A stretch of DNA of 15,000 nucleotides from Symbiodinium natans (lineage: Eukaryota > Sar > Dinophyceae > Suessiales > Symbiodiniaceae), in contig CAJNDS010002524.1 of NCBI GenBank assembly GCA_905221605.1, positions 524,134 through 539,133 on the forward strand, given 5' to 3'. The notes beneath the pieces are model-generated. The model was not told where the DNA came from. It searched no databases and saw only the letters and a list, made by a program, of their open reading frames with translations. Below are positions 1 through 7,502 of the stretch, piece after piece (position 1 is the stretch's first letter; each line of letters starts with the position of its first letter). Position numbers and translations under genes: made by a program.

Positions 1-451
1 ATGCCCCAAACCTCACATCCTACAAGCCTAAACCCTACAACCCTAAATCCCTAAACCCTCAACCCCAATAAGGCCCAAATCCTGAAACCCTAAAGCATCC
101 TACAACCCTAAACCCTACAATCCTAAATCCTGAAGCCCTAAGACTCGACTGCAGACCCTCAGGCCTCAATACCCTAAACCCTAAGCCGTCAACCCCAATA
201 AGGCCCCAAATCCTGAAACCCTAAACCCGAAGCCCCCTCACTCCTACGCCCGCAACAAACACCCTAAAAACCCCATCGCCCCAGAACCCTAGACCGAAAA
301 GGCCTGAACAGAAGAGGCCTAGAGACGAAAAGTCCCCGAAAGCCCCGAAAACCCCAACCCTACACCTAAACCCTAAACCCTAAACCCTAAACCCTAAACC
401 CTAAACCCTAAACCCTAAACCCTAAACCCTAAACCCTAAACCCTAAACCCT
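1..451. repeat. C-rich telomere-like repeat block (CCCTAAA, degenerate then perfect)
   Basis: The first 360 bases are degenerate CCCTAAA-type sequence. A larger unit recurs inside it: a phrase beginning CAACCCCAATAAGG appears near 59 and again near 188. From about 361 to 451 the heptamer is nearly perfect. The tract leads directly into an exon candidate at 462. Because similar tracts occur throughout the window, this is interstitial repeat at the 3' end of an intron rather than proof of a chromosome end. Confidence 0.9.
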
Positions 452-461
452 GTGCACCCAG

Positions 462-539
462 GCGCGGCGTACTGGCAGGAGCTGGAGGTGCAGACCTACC
501 TTTTCTGCATGTGGAAGTACCGGCCTCGGATCAACAACT
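462..539 (+). CDS. Exon candidate, unrecognised protein
   Basis: The block follows an acceptor (GCACCCAG|G) and is open for 25 codons in the frame that begins after two bases. It includes YWQELEVQTY and FCMWKYRPRINN, with GC-rich third positions and a balanced residue mix unlike the surrounding repeat. If translation ran on, a TGA would follow at once. A GA donor at 540-541 (T|GAGTTTGG) removes that stop, and GA donors are used in the zinc-finger gene of this window. The G-rich telomere-like tract starts immediately after the exon. It could instead be a terminal exon ending in TGA. The product is not recognised. Confidence 0.5.
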
Positions 540-740
540 GAGTTTGGGGTTTAGGGTTTAAGGTGAGGGGCCATTATTTAGTAGGAATAATAAAGTTAAC
601 CGTTTTCCCTTGGTTATTGGAGAGGTAGGTCAACAACTGGGCGTCTGGGTTTTAGGGTTTTAGGATTTAGGGTTTTGGGATTCGGGGTGTCAAGGCTTTT
701 TGGGTTTTAGGCTTTAGGGTTTAGGGTGTTGTCCTTGCTT
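540..740. repeat. Degenerate G-rich telomere-like tract
   Basis: GTTTAGGG, GGTTTTAGGG and related variants recur, with unique sequence at 570-650. The string TCAACAACTG from the end of the upstream exon candidate reappears near 630. This is probably the 5' part of an intron. Confidence 0.7.
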
Positions 741-836
741 GGACTTGTCAGGGACGCCATCTACGAATGTGTTTCAAAGGGGCTGCACAGGGTCACCTAG
801 ACAACAGCTGGGCTTCAAGAAGTGGGTCTAGGGAGT

Positions 837-955
837 GACTGGGACCCAAGAGTAGGCCCCCATTCCCTTTTTTGGGGGGTTTTAGGTTCCCTTAAGCGCC
901 CCTCTTAACCCAACAAGGGCACCCTTTTTATTCCTAGTTACTCTTGGGCCTAGTT
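837..955. mobile_element. Possible foldback/MITE-like element, single copy
   Basis: Imperfect terminal inverted repeats lie at 837-854 (GACTGGGACCCAAGAGTA) and 939-955 (reverse complement AACTAGGCCCAAGAGTA). They match at about 15 of 17 positions with one gap, around a 120-bp body. No coding capacity, convincing target duplication or second copy was seen, so it may be a simple hairpin. Confidence 0.45.
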
Positions 956-1371
956 GAGGGTTGCAGGGCTTGGGGGTGAAGGGGTTTGGGGTTTAGGGTT
1001 TTAGGGTTTTGGGTTTTAGGGCTTTGTAAACCCTAAACCCTAAACTCTTAGGGCCTTGGGGGTTTTGGGTGTTGGCTGCACTCTGCACTCCCTCTGCTAA
1101 GACCTGCACGGGTATCCCCAACTTTCGCACCCTTCTAGACCCCAAGAAGGCAAACAGCAAGCTCCCAATCTTGAATCTTGAATCCTGAGCCTCACTCCAA
1201 TCCCAACAAGCCCCAACTCCCAACACCCTGATCCCTAGCCCCGAGACGATGTGCTCCTACGACGACTTGCTTTTAAGAAACCCCCCAGAAATACAAGAGA
1301 AACAATCCCTACATTGCCCTTGCAAGGGAGAATCTTGTTTATTTATTAGGAGGGTTCTTCAGCAATTCGTC
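956..1371. other. Gene-poor stretch with inverted telomere-like tracts
   Basis: A G-rich tract (about 980-1020) switches to CCCTAAA at 1027-1047, forming a short inverted repeat of telomeric heptamers. AATCTTG is then tandemly repeated near 1169-1185. A 43-codon open frame from ATG at 1249 to a TAA at about 1392 has no supporting feature and runs into the adjacent transposon. No gene is supported here. Confidence 0.6.
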
Positions 1372-1481
1372 TTGGGATGTTCCCCCTTGTACTAACAGTC
1401 CTTAATGGGGAGTATAGTATCATCGTACGCCCTATTATATTCCTTAGCCAGGAGCTGTTAGTATAAGGGGGGACATCCCAA
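1372..1481. mobile_element. MITE family A, copy 1 (110 bp)
   Basis: The element begins TTGGGATGTTCCCCC and ends with its imperfect complement (GGGGGGACATCCCAA). The inverted repeats extend about 30 bp inwards over a shared CTAACAG/CTGTTAG. The flanks carry AATTCGTC on the left and AATTCGTA on the right, a likely 8-bp target duplication with one mismatch. Two related copies lie at 7389 and 11791. It encodes nothing. An 8-bp duplication would fit hAT-type transposition, but the superfamily is not established. Confidence 0.85.
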
Positions 1482-1584
1482 AATTCGTAGCTCAGTGTTT
1501 CTTTCTGCGGGGCCTGTTCTGAGGGCGTGGGGCACGGGGGGTGCCTTTGGTGCGACTTTTTATGGTGCTGTAGATGATGGGCTA

Positions 1585-1805
1585 CCCCAAACCCTAAACC
1601 CTAAACCCTAAACCTAAACCCTAATGGGAGTATGGGGGTACGGGGCGCAACATGTGTTGTTTCAGGGTCCTGGGGCTCTCGGCCTTTCGCGGGGATACAC
1701 CGTCTGAGCCCCAAACCGCACTCCCAGCACCCCACAGCCTACTAAGCCAGAAACCCTAAACCCTAAACCCTAAACCCTAAACCCTGAACCTAAACCCTAG
1801 ACCCG
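1585..1805. repeat. Two C-rich telomere-like tracts with a 125-bp unique insert
   Basis: CCCTAAA repeats occur at 1585-1625 and 1751-1805 on either side of sequence with no recognised feature (1626-1750). The second tract precedes the exon candidate at 1866, as expected for the 3' part of an intron. Confidence 0.8.
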
Positions 1806-1865
1806 AAACCTCCTGGCTCCTGAACTTCTGCAAACAGCCCTGGCCCGTCTTTTTTGCCCGCCGAG

Positions 1866-1950
1866 GCGCGAGACCAAAGTGGAACGCATGCGCCGGTACG
1901 GCAAGGAGAAGAACGAGCGAAGGAAGAAGGCGCTCATGCTTCTTCAAAGG
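1866..1950 (+). CDS. Exon candidate, basic charged segment, unrecognised
   Basis: A pyrimidine-rich stretch (CCCGTCTTTTTTGCCCGCCGAG) precedes G, giving an AG|G acceptor. The open frame starts RETKVERMRRYGKEKNERRK and continues KALMLLQR. It is rich in Arg, Lys and Glu and probably helical. The frame stays open upstream to 1838 (ALARLFCPPR), so an alternative acceptor at 1837 is possible. The exon ends CAAAGG and is followed at 1951 by GTTTAGGG, so the telomere-like repeat supplies the GT donor. Family unknown. Confidence 0.6.
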
Positions 1951-1999
1951 GTTTAGGGTTTAGGGTTTGGGGTTTAGGGTTTAGGGTTTAGGGTTTAAT
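1951..1999. repeat. G-rich telomere-like tract at an intron start
   Basis: Near-perfect TTTAGGG heptamers begin at the last base of the preceding exon candidate. Confidence 0.9.
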
Positions 2000-2025
2000 C
2001 CGAGCTTCTGTTTAATTGGTGGGGG

Positions 2026-2038
2026 CCCCCCCCCCCCC
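2026..2038. repeat. Poly-C run
   Basis: A run of about 13 C, preceded by a G run at 2019-2025. Confidence 0.9.
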
Positions 2039-2162
2039 TCCACAATAAGGAATGCAGGGTTCCGCAATAGTTGGACCGTGGCCCTGTATTGATTCTCTAT
2101 TAAAAACAAAAGGCTGCAGATCCCTGAGGTGCTGTAGCTTTGCGTCTCCGCAAGCAAAACAA

Positions 2163-2306
2163 GAAGCCTGCCGACAGATTTTTGAACCCCCCCAAAAAAA
2201 AATCCTTTAAATGTGGGGGGTTTGTCCCATACGAAATCCACCCTAATGGAAAGTAGTCTTCCGGCGGGCTTCCGGCCAAAAAAAATTTCTTTAAATGTGG
2301 GGGTAT
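2163..2306. repeat. Degenerate direct repeat, two units about 105 bp apart
   Basis: Both units contain an A-run followed by CTTTAAATGTGGGGG (near 2205 and 2290), preceded by a related GCCTGCCG or GCTTCCGG segment. Read on the minus strand, the copies give similar short peptides (TFKGFFFG and TFKEIFFG). That similarity reflects the DNA repeat, not a gene. Confidence 0.6.
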
Positions 2307-2337
2307 TAATTAAACTGATGCTCGGATTAGGGTTCAT

Positions 2338-2438
2338 GGGTACTTATAGCCCCAATTACAACTGTACTTATAAGCCCCCTAAGTCCCCTGAGTCCTCTAA
2401 GTAGGTTATAAGTAGACTTATAATTGGTGTTATACGCC
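2338..2438. mobile_element. Foldback/MITE-like element with long imperfect inverted repeats
   Basis: The left arm (about 2338-2376, with ACTTATAG, CCAATTA and ACTTATAAG) pairs with the right arm (about 2403-2438) over about 35 bp with several mismatches. The loop (2377-2402) carries a GGACTTAGGGG-like motif on the minus strand, which reappears at the end of the window (14967-15000). No clear target duplication was seen. Confidence 0.6.
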
Positions 2439-2802
2439 AGTAAAGTTAGCAGCATCAGGTGGGGTTGGTCGTCGGCTCTTTTGGTCACTTGGGCGGGCTT
2501 TGGGTTTAAGGTTTTGGGGTTCCGGGTTTAGCAGATTGGGGGTGGGGGGGGGGGGGGGGGTTCAGGGTATCTCCCAGGGGCTTGGGGTTCGTAGGGATCA
2601 ATGCGTGTTCGGTTTTGCATGTGGCTCGTCGGGGTAACCCAAAGGGCCTTTCAACTGTAACACTGTAGGTGGAGTGAGGAGCTTTCAACTGTAGGTGAAG
2701 TTTGGAGCTTCCTTGAAGGCTTCTTCTGTGTGGAATGGGGGGTTGCCGGGGTTTCGGGCTTGCAGGGTTTGGGGCTTGCAGGGCACTTCTAGGGTTTAAT
2801 TC
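2439..2802. other. Gene-poor stretch with poly-G run
   Basis: This stretch holds degenerate G-rich telomere-like sequence and a G run at 2544-2560. CTTTCAACTGTA is repeated at about 2648 and 2682. No exon was supported. Confidence 0.6.
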
Positions 2803-2963
2803 TCAAGGGACTAAAGGGGGGACCCTGATAAGGGACCTTAGGGGTTTTTTGGGGGTTATTAGGGGCTACTTAGGTTTTTTAGGGTCTATATGAGTTAGCT
2901 CTACATAAATAGGTGAGTAAGATTAAGGGTCCCTTCTGGGGGTCCCTCCTTATTCCCCTTAAG
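2803..2963 (+). mobile_element. MITE family C, copy 1 (about 160 bp)
   Basis: The left end (CAAGGGACTAAAGG...GGACC) and right end (GGTCCCTCCTTATTCCCCTT) are imperfect inverted repeats of about 22 bp. Both ends and the body (AAGGGACCTTAGGGGTT; GTAAGATTA) match the reverse complement of 8730-8920. Two related copies with matching ends support an element rather than chance. Target duplication was not resolved. Confidence 0.7.
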
Positions 2964-3009
2964 TTTGGGATCGGCTGGGCAGCCGAAGTCCCAGAGCCCA
3001 CCATGGCGG

Positions 3010-3095
3010 CTTAGGGGTTTAGGGTTCAGGGTTGAGGATTTAGGGTTTAGGGTTTAGGGTTTAGGGTTTAGGGGTTCCGGGTTTGAGGTTTAAGG
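3010..3095. repeat. G-rich telomere-like tract
   Basis: GGTTTAGGG repeats with variants. The tract lies about 85 bases before a C-rich tract at 3179, so the pair forms an inverted telomeric repeat inside a presumed intron. Confidence 0.85.
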
Positions 3096-3178
3096 ATTCG
3101 GGCTTTCAGTCACAAATCACCTTAAACCCCACACCGACAAAATGGGCCTTTGCAGGCTTTTGAAAAGTTCTTAGCCCT

Positions 3179-3218
3179 CGAACCCTAAACCCTAGCCCCT
3201 AACCCCTAAACCCTCCAA
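3179..3218. repeat. Short C-rich telomere-like tract
   Basis: Degenerate CCCTAAA heptamers lie just upstream of a pyrimidine-rich acceptor. Confidence 0.8.
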
Positions 3219-3235
3219 CCCTCTTTTCCCCGCAG

Positions 3236-3282
3236 GATCTGGTCAGCGTCAAGGGCCTCTTCAGGACTGCATTCTACACTTG
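3236..3282 (+). CDS. Exon candidate, unrecognised
   Basis: A good acceptor (CTCTTTTCCCCGCAG|G) precedes a frame reading DLVSVKGLFRTAFYT. A GT donor lies at 3283 (TTG|GTAGCC). Without splicing the frame stops at the TAG within that donor, so this could also be a terminal exon ending in TGG TAG. The next G-rich heptamer tract begins only near 3474. Family unknown. Confidence 0.45.
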
Positions 3283-3382
3283 GTAGCCCGATGGTACGGA
3301 TATTTTTCAGGTTTCGGGGCTTCGTGCTTCCGTGAAGGTCCAGGCGGTTGAGCCTCCTCAGTAGTCCAGAGTAGCTAACCTT

Positions 3383-3429
3383 TTAACCTTCTTTGGGTAT
3401 TCCAATCCCAAAAGAATCCCAAAGGTTAA
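3383..3429. repeat. Imperfect hairpin
   Basis: TTAACCTTCTTTGGGTATTC (3383-3402) pairs with GAATCCCAAAGGTTAA (3414-3429) across a short loop. It could be the core of a small foldback element. No second copy was found. Confidence 0.5.
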
Positions 3430-3539
3430 CCCGCCAGCCTGCTCAAAAAAAGCCTCAGAACAAGGCTTCGTTAGGGTTTAGGTTTAGGGTTTAGGGTTTA
3501 AATCTACTGGTTGGCCGCGCGCGTTTCTACAGACATCTG

Positions 3540-3785
3540 GTTTCTAAATCGGAAGATACCGCTTCAGCTTTGAGCCGTTTCTGAAGACCCACAACCCCAG
3601 GTACCAAAGGATGGACGCTCATGTTTCAAAAATTTTCGCGTTCTTAGCTGGAATAAACCACTTAAGCTATGTATCATTTGTGAAGACCAATATAGAGGGG
3701 CTCAAGGATGGGCGCGCAGGTTTCTAAATTTTCGCGTTTCAGCTGGAAGAAACCACTCTGGCTATGGATCGTGTGTGACAAACCA
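3540..3785. repeat. Degenerate tandem repeat of about 110 bp
   Basis: Two units share a GGATGG(A/G)CGC motif followed by GTTTC, AAATTTTCGCGTT, AGCTGGAA and AAACCACT, then GTAT or GGATC. The units cover about 3605-3690 and 3705-3785. A third, weaker relative may lie at 3520-3600. The repeat has no evident coding function. Confidence 0.65.
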
Positions 3786-3866
3786 TAAGAGTTGAGGGTT
3801 TAGGGTTTAGTGATATCCCATATTCTGGCAAGTTCGTGTTCCAATTCCTCGCCCTGGACTCCAGAA

Positions 3867-3955
3867 CCCCCCCCCCCCCCGCCAACCCTAAACCCTAAAC
3901 CGTAAACCCTAAACCCTAAACCTTAAACCCTAAACCCTAAACCCTAAACCCTAAT
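3867..3955. repeat. Poly-C run followed by C-rich telomere-like tract
   Basis: A run of about 14 C (3867-3880) is followed by CCCTAAA heptamers (3884-3954). This directly precedes the acceptor of the next exon candidate. Confidence 0.9.
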
Positions 3956-3971
3956 TCAATGGGTTTGGCAG

Positions 3972-4031
3972 AAACTTCGCCAGCGAGCTGGAGAGCAGTC
4001 TCAAGCAGGGCACGCCCCGTCTGGAGGCAGG
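3972..4031 (+). CDS. Exon candidate joined in phase to 4697-4768
   Basis: After GGTTTGGCAG the frame reads NFASELESSLKQGTPRLEA, with strongly GC-rich third positions. The exon ends GAG GCA GG and is followed by GTTTAGGGG (4032). The two leftover bases complete a Gly codon with the first base of an AG|G acceptor at 4697. That phase match supports splicing of these two blocks. The acceptor here is followed by A rather than G, which weakens the left boundary. Protein family unknown. Confidence 0.6.
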
Positions 4032-4696
4032 GTTTAGGGGCTGAATTGGGGGATTAGGGGAGGGCTACACACCTGGAGGCTTGTCCTCCATCTGTTTTGT
4101 TTTATTTTGTTTCTTTTTGTTGGTGGGGGAGGGACGGCTGCAAGGGTCGGGGGATACGCCGCTAGGCAGAGTTTGGGAGATTTTGTTCCTGAATGCCGTT
4201 GGGGGCTAGAAACGGGATCGCAGCAAGTCGTGCAAGCAGGGCGAATGTTATCAGCGTGCGCGACATGTTCCTTCTTGAACATCCCACACGGTCTACGGCA
4301 AGAGCGCATCCTAAGCGATCTATGTACAGCTAACTATTATTAAAGAGGTCGGAATCCCTTATGGTCCCTTTGTGATTGTAGAAAAATGGCCCCCCTCAGA
4401 AACCGGATTCGAATTATTCAGGCCCCTATGCTAGACGAAAGCAGCTTTTGAACAAAACATGTCCGGGAGTCCTGCTCGAAAGTAAGGGTTAAGGGTTTAA
4501 GGTTTATGGTTTAGGATGCGTGCGCGATGAGATCTGGGAGGCTGAAATCCCGAAGTCGGGTGCAGGAAGCCCGTAAAGCGCTGCGGCACTCATACCCTGC
4601 AAACCCGAAGCCCGAAACGCTAAACCCTAAACCCTAAAGCCTAAACCCTAAATTCTAAACCCTAAACCCCCCAAAAAACCTTGCAGATCCCAGCAG
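4032..4696 (+). other. Predicted intron (GTTTAG donor, AG|G acceptor)
   Basis: This 665-base stretch contains a dispersed repeat related to 7503-7522, G-rich tracts at about 4485-4515 and CCCTAAA-like repeats at 4617-4665. Two overlapping open frames of about 80-90 codons on opposite strands (4034-4309 and 4107-4343) lack any feature of a gene. Confidence 0.5.
4394..4430. repeat. Dispersed repeat D, copy 1 (minus orientation)
   Basis: The reverse complement reads GGGGCCTGAATAATTCGAAT followed by a GGTTTCTGAGG-like segment. It matches 7503-7522 at 19 of 20 bases, with weaker similarity beyond. Confidence 0.6.
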
Positions 4697-4768
4697 GCGC
4701 CTCCTCGACGTGCAGTCGCTTAGGTGGCGGGGGAAGGTTCTGTGCGTCGGCCAGCTGCTCGAGTTGCG
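4697..4768 (+). CDS. Exon candidate, continues 3972-4031
   Basis: The acceptor CCCAGCAG|G precedes a frame reading RLLDVQSLRWRGKVLCVGQL and ending LEL. It joins the previous exon in phase through a Gly codon. The exon ends TTGCG and the next bases are GTTTAGGG (4769), so the telomere-like repeat again provides the donor. An acceptor at 4686 (CTTGCAG|A) would add three codons but breaks the phase with 3972-4031. The next exon must supply one base to finish the codon CG-. Family unknown. Confidence 0.6.
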
Positions 4769-5554
4769 GTTTAGGGCCTCAGTTTAGGGTTTAGGGTTTG
4801 AGATTTAGGGTTTGGGGTTTACGGTTTAGGGTTTATTTCGTCCTAGGTAGTGTTTGGTTTTTTTTTCGGGGTTTAGGGTTTTGAGTTTCATAGGGTTTCT
4901 AGGATTTTCGTCCCACCCCCCCCCCCCCCCCCCTGTGGTGTGGTGTGGTTTGGGGCTTAGGGTTCAGCTCTCAGGGTTTTGTGGGGGGTTTAGCGGGGTG
5001 GTGGGGGGGTCAAAGGGCTTACTGGGCTTTGAGGGTTGCAGTCGTAGTAAGTAAGACTTGCAGGTTGTTGAAGGGTTCATGTGGTGTGTGGACTTATCGT
5101 GTCCATAAGGGCTTTCAGTGTATTTCTCATCGGAGATATAGGTTTTTCGGAGTTTATACGGTAGGTTTCAGGGGTCTCCATGGTTTATGGAGTGAAGTCT
5201 ATAGGGTAGGCAGTTTATAGCCTAGAAGGGGCTGCAGGGTTTAGGGTCTAGGGGTTTAGGGTTCGGGGTTCATAGTGACATCGTGCTTGGAATTTGTATT
5301 CTGACGGTTAAGGTTTAGTGTTGAGGGCTCGGGGTGGCTACCAGCTACTAGCTACTAGTTACTAGTTGCCGAAGACGCCTGGGATTACCACGGCTGCTCA
5401 TGAGCAGCCTAGTTGCAGTAACACCTCAGCTTGGCAAGATGAATCGAAGCCCAGCCCAAAGCTTGTAGGGTTCTTATGGGAGGGGGGGGGTTCAAGCGGG
5501 GAATGCAACCCAAGGTTCCCTAATACTCCCTACTACTCCCTACGCAACTTGCAG
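4769..5554. other. Gene-poor stretch, G-rich repeats and poly-C
   Basis: TTTAGGG heptamers lie at 4769-4835, a C run at 4916-4933, and G-rich degenerate sequence extends to about 5290. CTACTAG is tandemly repeated at 5343-5369. The frames at 4854-5054 and 4945-5220 are translations of T/G-rich repeat. No exon is supported, although 5366-5450 is more complex sequence. Confidence 0.55.
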
Positions 5555-5653
5555 CCGGCTGTCTCTCTGGCGTTGCATGGACCCCGTCGTGGTCCGCAGA
5601 GCGTGACGCGCGGGGATGCGATCTTTTCAGCCCTGTTAGTCTGCACGGCTTAG
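5555..5653 (+). CDS. Exon-like block, frame ambiguous
   Basis: A TTGCAG acceptor at 5554 precedes GC-rich, non-repetitive sequence. One frame reads PAVSLALHGPRRGPQSVT and runs to TAG at 5651-5653, so it could be a terminal exon. A second frame reads RLSLWRCMDPVVVRR up to a possible GC donor at 5601. Both look protein-like and the sequence does not decide between them. No homology was recognised. Confidence 0.35.
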   Translation, partial: PAVSLALHGPRRGPQSVTRGDAIFSALLVCTA

Positions 5654-5793
5654 GCTTGAAGGAGGACGCGCAGGTGCGACAGCGCAATATTCTAGTTCCT
5701 TGCTTATGAGCCGTGAACAACATCTCGCCACCTTTTTCTGGGTTGCTGAGGAATGTAAATTCAGGTACCCAAAATAGCATGGTCAGCATAGTG

Positions 5794-5862
5794 GGGTTTA
5801 GGGTTTAGGGTTTAGGGTTTAGGGTTTAGGGTTTAGGGTTTAGGGTTTAGGGTTTAGGGTTT
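5794..5862. repeat. Perfect TTTAGGG tract, about 10 heptamers
   Basis: An uninterrupted G-strand telomere-type repeat. Such pure runs suggest recent addition or ongoing homogenisation. Confidence 0.95.
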
Positions 5863-6015
5863 GTCAGCCTCCATGCTGAAGAATCCCTTCGCTCATGCGG
5901 GTCCCACATGACCGGTAACTTCTAGCAGCACCAGTATTTGCTCAAGAGCCTCCCCGAAAATGAAAGATAGTAAGATAGTAGTCCATGTAGCACCCTTATA
6001 AGGAAGAATAGTTTC

Positions 6016-6049
6016 TTTTTTTTTTTGGGGGGGGGGGGGGGGCGGGGGG
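6016..6049. repeat. T-run/G-run compound homopolymer
   Basis: Eleven T are followed by sixteen G, one C and six G. The T-then-G order matches the tract at 14796-14823 and is the complement of the C-then-A tracts at 6299 and 14666. Confidence 0.95.
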
Positions 6050-6124
6050 TTCTTAAACAAATAGTAGTTTAGGTTTAGGGCTTGGGGCTTAAGGTGTCGG
6101 AAGTTCAATTAACATTAAGCCGAG

Positions 6125-6208
6125 GGTGGAAAGATCCGTTTCACCGGCAGAGCTGGCAACGTCTGGCGTTCACCTGCGCCGGCACCGCCACATTGGCCCA
6201 CCCAGCAT
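6125..6208 (+). CDS. Exon candidate of 28 codons, frame ambiguous
   Basis: An AG|G acceptor (AAGCCGAG|G) and a GT donor followed by the telomere-like repeat (CAT|GTGTTTAGGG) bound the block. In phase 0 it reads GGKIRFTGRAGNVWR followed by a Pro-rich part. A second open frame reads WKDPFHRQSWQRLAFT. GC-rich third positions and clean boundaries favour a real exon. The product is not recognised. Confidence 0.4.
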
Positions 6209-6241
6209 GTGTTTAGGGTTTAGGGTTTAGGGTTGAGGGTT
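6209..6241. repeat. Short G-rich telomere-like tract
   Basis: TTTAGGG heptamers are followed immediately by the left end of a MITE family B copy. Confidence 0.85.
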
Positions 6242-6405
6242 TCGGGCTATTGCACCCTAGAACCCCTCAAAAAAGGCCCTTTACACTTTACACCCCAACC
6301 CCCCCCCCCCCCCAAAAAAAAAGGGCCCCTTTATGCCTTATGACCCCTTAACAAGGCGCTTTGTAGGGTGACTATGGGTGCTAAAGGCCGAATAGTCCAT
6401 CCTGG
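6242..6405 (-). mobile_element. MITE family B, copy 1, expanded by homopolymers
   Basis: The left end (CGGGCTATTGCACCCTAGAA) and right end (ATAGTCCATCCTGG) correspond to the inverted ends of copy 2 at 6477. The outer left bases merge with the telomere-like tract. The interior contains C15A9 (6299-6322) plus the family motifs AAGGCCCTTT and GTGACTATGGG. There is no TA duplication at the right end, so this copy is degraded. Confidence 0.65.
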
Positions 6406-6474
6406 ACCAGCCCCAGTTTCCGGCTTCAGCGGCGTGCTCGAGGGAAGGCGTTTGCGTAGTGAGAGAGCCCCATC
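6406..6474 (+). other. Unique sequence between two MITE copies
   Basis: Sixty-nine GC-rich bases contain a frame reading SGFSGVLEGRRLRSER between an AG acceptor (CCCCAG, 6416) and a possible GC donor. An exon here is possible but weakly supported. Confidence 0.25.
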
Positions 6475-6476
6475 TA

Positions 6477-6566
6477 TCAGGACGGGCTATTAGGCCCCAT
6501 AATCCCCATAGTCACCCCTATAAAGGGCCTTTTTAAGGGGTTATAGGGTATAATAGCCCGTCCTGG
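6477..6566 (-). mobile_element. MITE family B, copy 2 (90 bp), flanked by TA
   Basis: The terminal inverted repeats TCAGGACGGGCTATTA and TAATAGCCCGTCCTGG are almost perfect over 16 bp. TA lies immediately outside each end (6475-6476 and 6567-6568), the target duplication known for Tc1/mariner-type elements. The interior has AAAGGGCCTTTTTAAGG and no coding capacity. This is the best-preserved copy of the family. Confidence 0.85.
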
Positions 6567-6765
6567 TACACCTTCAAGCCTAAACGCTAAACAGTAGCAT
6601 ATTCTTTAGTTGCAGGGTCTCGGGCTCTCTGGATAGTGGGTCTGTACAGCGGAGAGGGTCAAGGGCGGGTTCAGGATCATCGGGGTTAGCGGGCTGTTGG
6701 GGGTTTGGGTGCTTCTTTGGGTTTGAGGGTTTTGGGGTTTTCGGCTTCAGGGTTTAGGGGTTCTA
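6567..6765. other. No supported gene, G-rich degenerate sequence
   Basis: Mostly G/T-rich sequence with telomere-like fragments towards its right end (about 6700-6762), just before the C-rich block. Confidence 0.5.
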
Positions 6766-6868
6766 AACCCTATAGCCTAAACCCTAAACCCTAAACCCTA
6801 AACCCTAAACCCTAAACCCTAAACCCTAAACCCTAAACCCTAAACCCTAAACCCTAAACCCTAAACCC
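6766..6868. repeat. CCCTAAA tract, nearly perfect for about 90 bases
   Basis: The tract begins with variants and is pure from 6779 to 6868. G-rich heptamers at about 6745-6760 oppose it, so the junction can form a hairpin. Confidence 0.95.
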
Positions 6869-6948
6869 TTCATGGGGTGGCATTCTGGGCTGAGGGTTTA
6901 GGGTTTCGGGTCTTGCATGTAGGTGTTATGGTCCCGTAGCCCTACTAG

Positions 6949-6987
6949 GCCCTCCAAGACACGAAGGCTGCCTTCAAGAAGATTAGG
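6949..6987 (+). CDS. Small exon candidate (13 codons)
   Basis: An AG|G acceptor (CCCTACTAG|G) precedes ALQDTKAAFKKIR. The donor GTTCAGGG (6988) opens a long G-rich telomere-like tract. Codons are GC-ending and lysine-rich. At 39 bases it could be chance, but it shows the same C-rich/exon/G-rich layout as stronger candidates. Confidence 0.4.
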
Positions 6988-7080
6988 GTTCAGGGTTTAG
7001 GATTTAGGGTTTAGGGTTTAGGGTTTAGGGTTTAGGGTTTAGGGTCTAGGGTTTAGGGTTTAGGGTTTAGGGTTTAGGGA
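6988..7080. repeat. G-rich telomere-like tract
   Basis: About 12 TTTAGGG heptamers with occasional TTCAGGG, GATTTAGGG and TCTAGGG variants. Confidence 0.95.
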
Positions 7081-7100
7081 GGGGGGTTCATTGGGGTAGG

Positions 7101-7172
7101 TACCTGGGGAACCTTAGGGAAGCTTAGGAAGCCTTAGGGAGTAGTGGGGAACGTTAGAGAACCTTGGGTTAC
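7101..7172. repeat. Short degenerate tandem repeat
   Basis: A unit of about 10-11 bases resembling GGAACCTTAGGGA recurs five or six times with substitutions. Confidence 0.6.
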
Positions 7173-7256
7173 CCACCCCCGAAGCCCCCGCCCTGCACAA
7201 CCCTGAACCCTAAACCCTAATCCCTAAACCCTAACCCATTTTTAAGAACCCTATAA

Positions 7257-7298
7257 TGAAGAGTGAAGCCGGAAGAGCGTCGCTTAACAGGTGAGCGC
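7257..7298 (+). CDS. Possible first exon with start codon
   Basis: ATG at 7257 opens MKSEAGRASLN, followed by AG and a strong canonical-looking donor (AACAG|GTGAGC). The block follows a C-rich heptamer tract (7195-7230). The other frames are closed within it. No promoter or homology evidence exists. Confidence 0.25.
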
Positions 7299-7330
7299 GG
7301 TGGGCTGCGACGGATAAATCTCACTGATAG

Positions 7331-7363
7331 CTGGACTTCGCACAAAAAGTGGCGCCAGTTGGG
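7331..7363 (+). CDS. Possible short exon
   Basis: Between CACTGATAG and a GTTTAGGG donor (7364) the sequence reads LDFAQKVAPVG in phase 0. A second frame (WTSHKKWRQLG) is also open. The exon is short, and its only support is the recurring GTTTAG boundary. Confidence 0.25.
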
Positions 7364-7388
7364 GTTTAGGGTTTAGAGGTTTTGGGTT

Positions 7389-7485
7389 TAGGTTTCCCCT
7401 TTTACTAACAGTCCTTAGTAGGGATTCTTGTTCCCCCTATTCTATTCCCTATTTAGGACTGTTAGTATAAGGGGGAACATCCCAA
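7389..7485. mobile_element. MITE family A, copy 2
   Basis: The right end (CTGTTAGTATAAGGGGGAAC then ATCCCAA) is a clean family A terminus. The left end retains CCCCTTTTACTAACAGTCC, but its outermost bases blend into a GGGTTTAGG repeat. The element has therefore lost or converted its first bases next to a telomere-like tract. No coding capacity. Confidence 0.8.
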
Positions 7486-7502
7486 TGCAACATCTTAATG
7501 AA

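Noticed and set aside
1-451. True chromosome end (telomere)
   Set aside because: Equivalent tracts in both orientations occur throughout the window and at intron ends, so this block is not special evidence of a terminus.
752-837. Possible exon after TTGTCAG with frames reading DAIYECVSKGLHR or a longer alternative
   Set aside because: The frame is ambiguous, the right boundary is unclear, and the left flank is G-rich rather than C-rich. Support is too weak to list as coding.
1981-2337. Minus-strand open frame of 118 codons, the longest in the window
   Set aside because: It crosses a poly-C run, a degenerate tandem repeat and telomere-like sequence. Its internal repeats follow the DNA repeat and no motif is recognisable.
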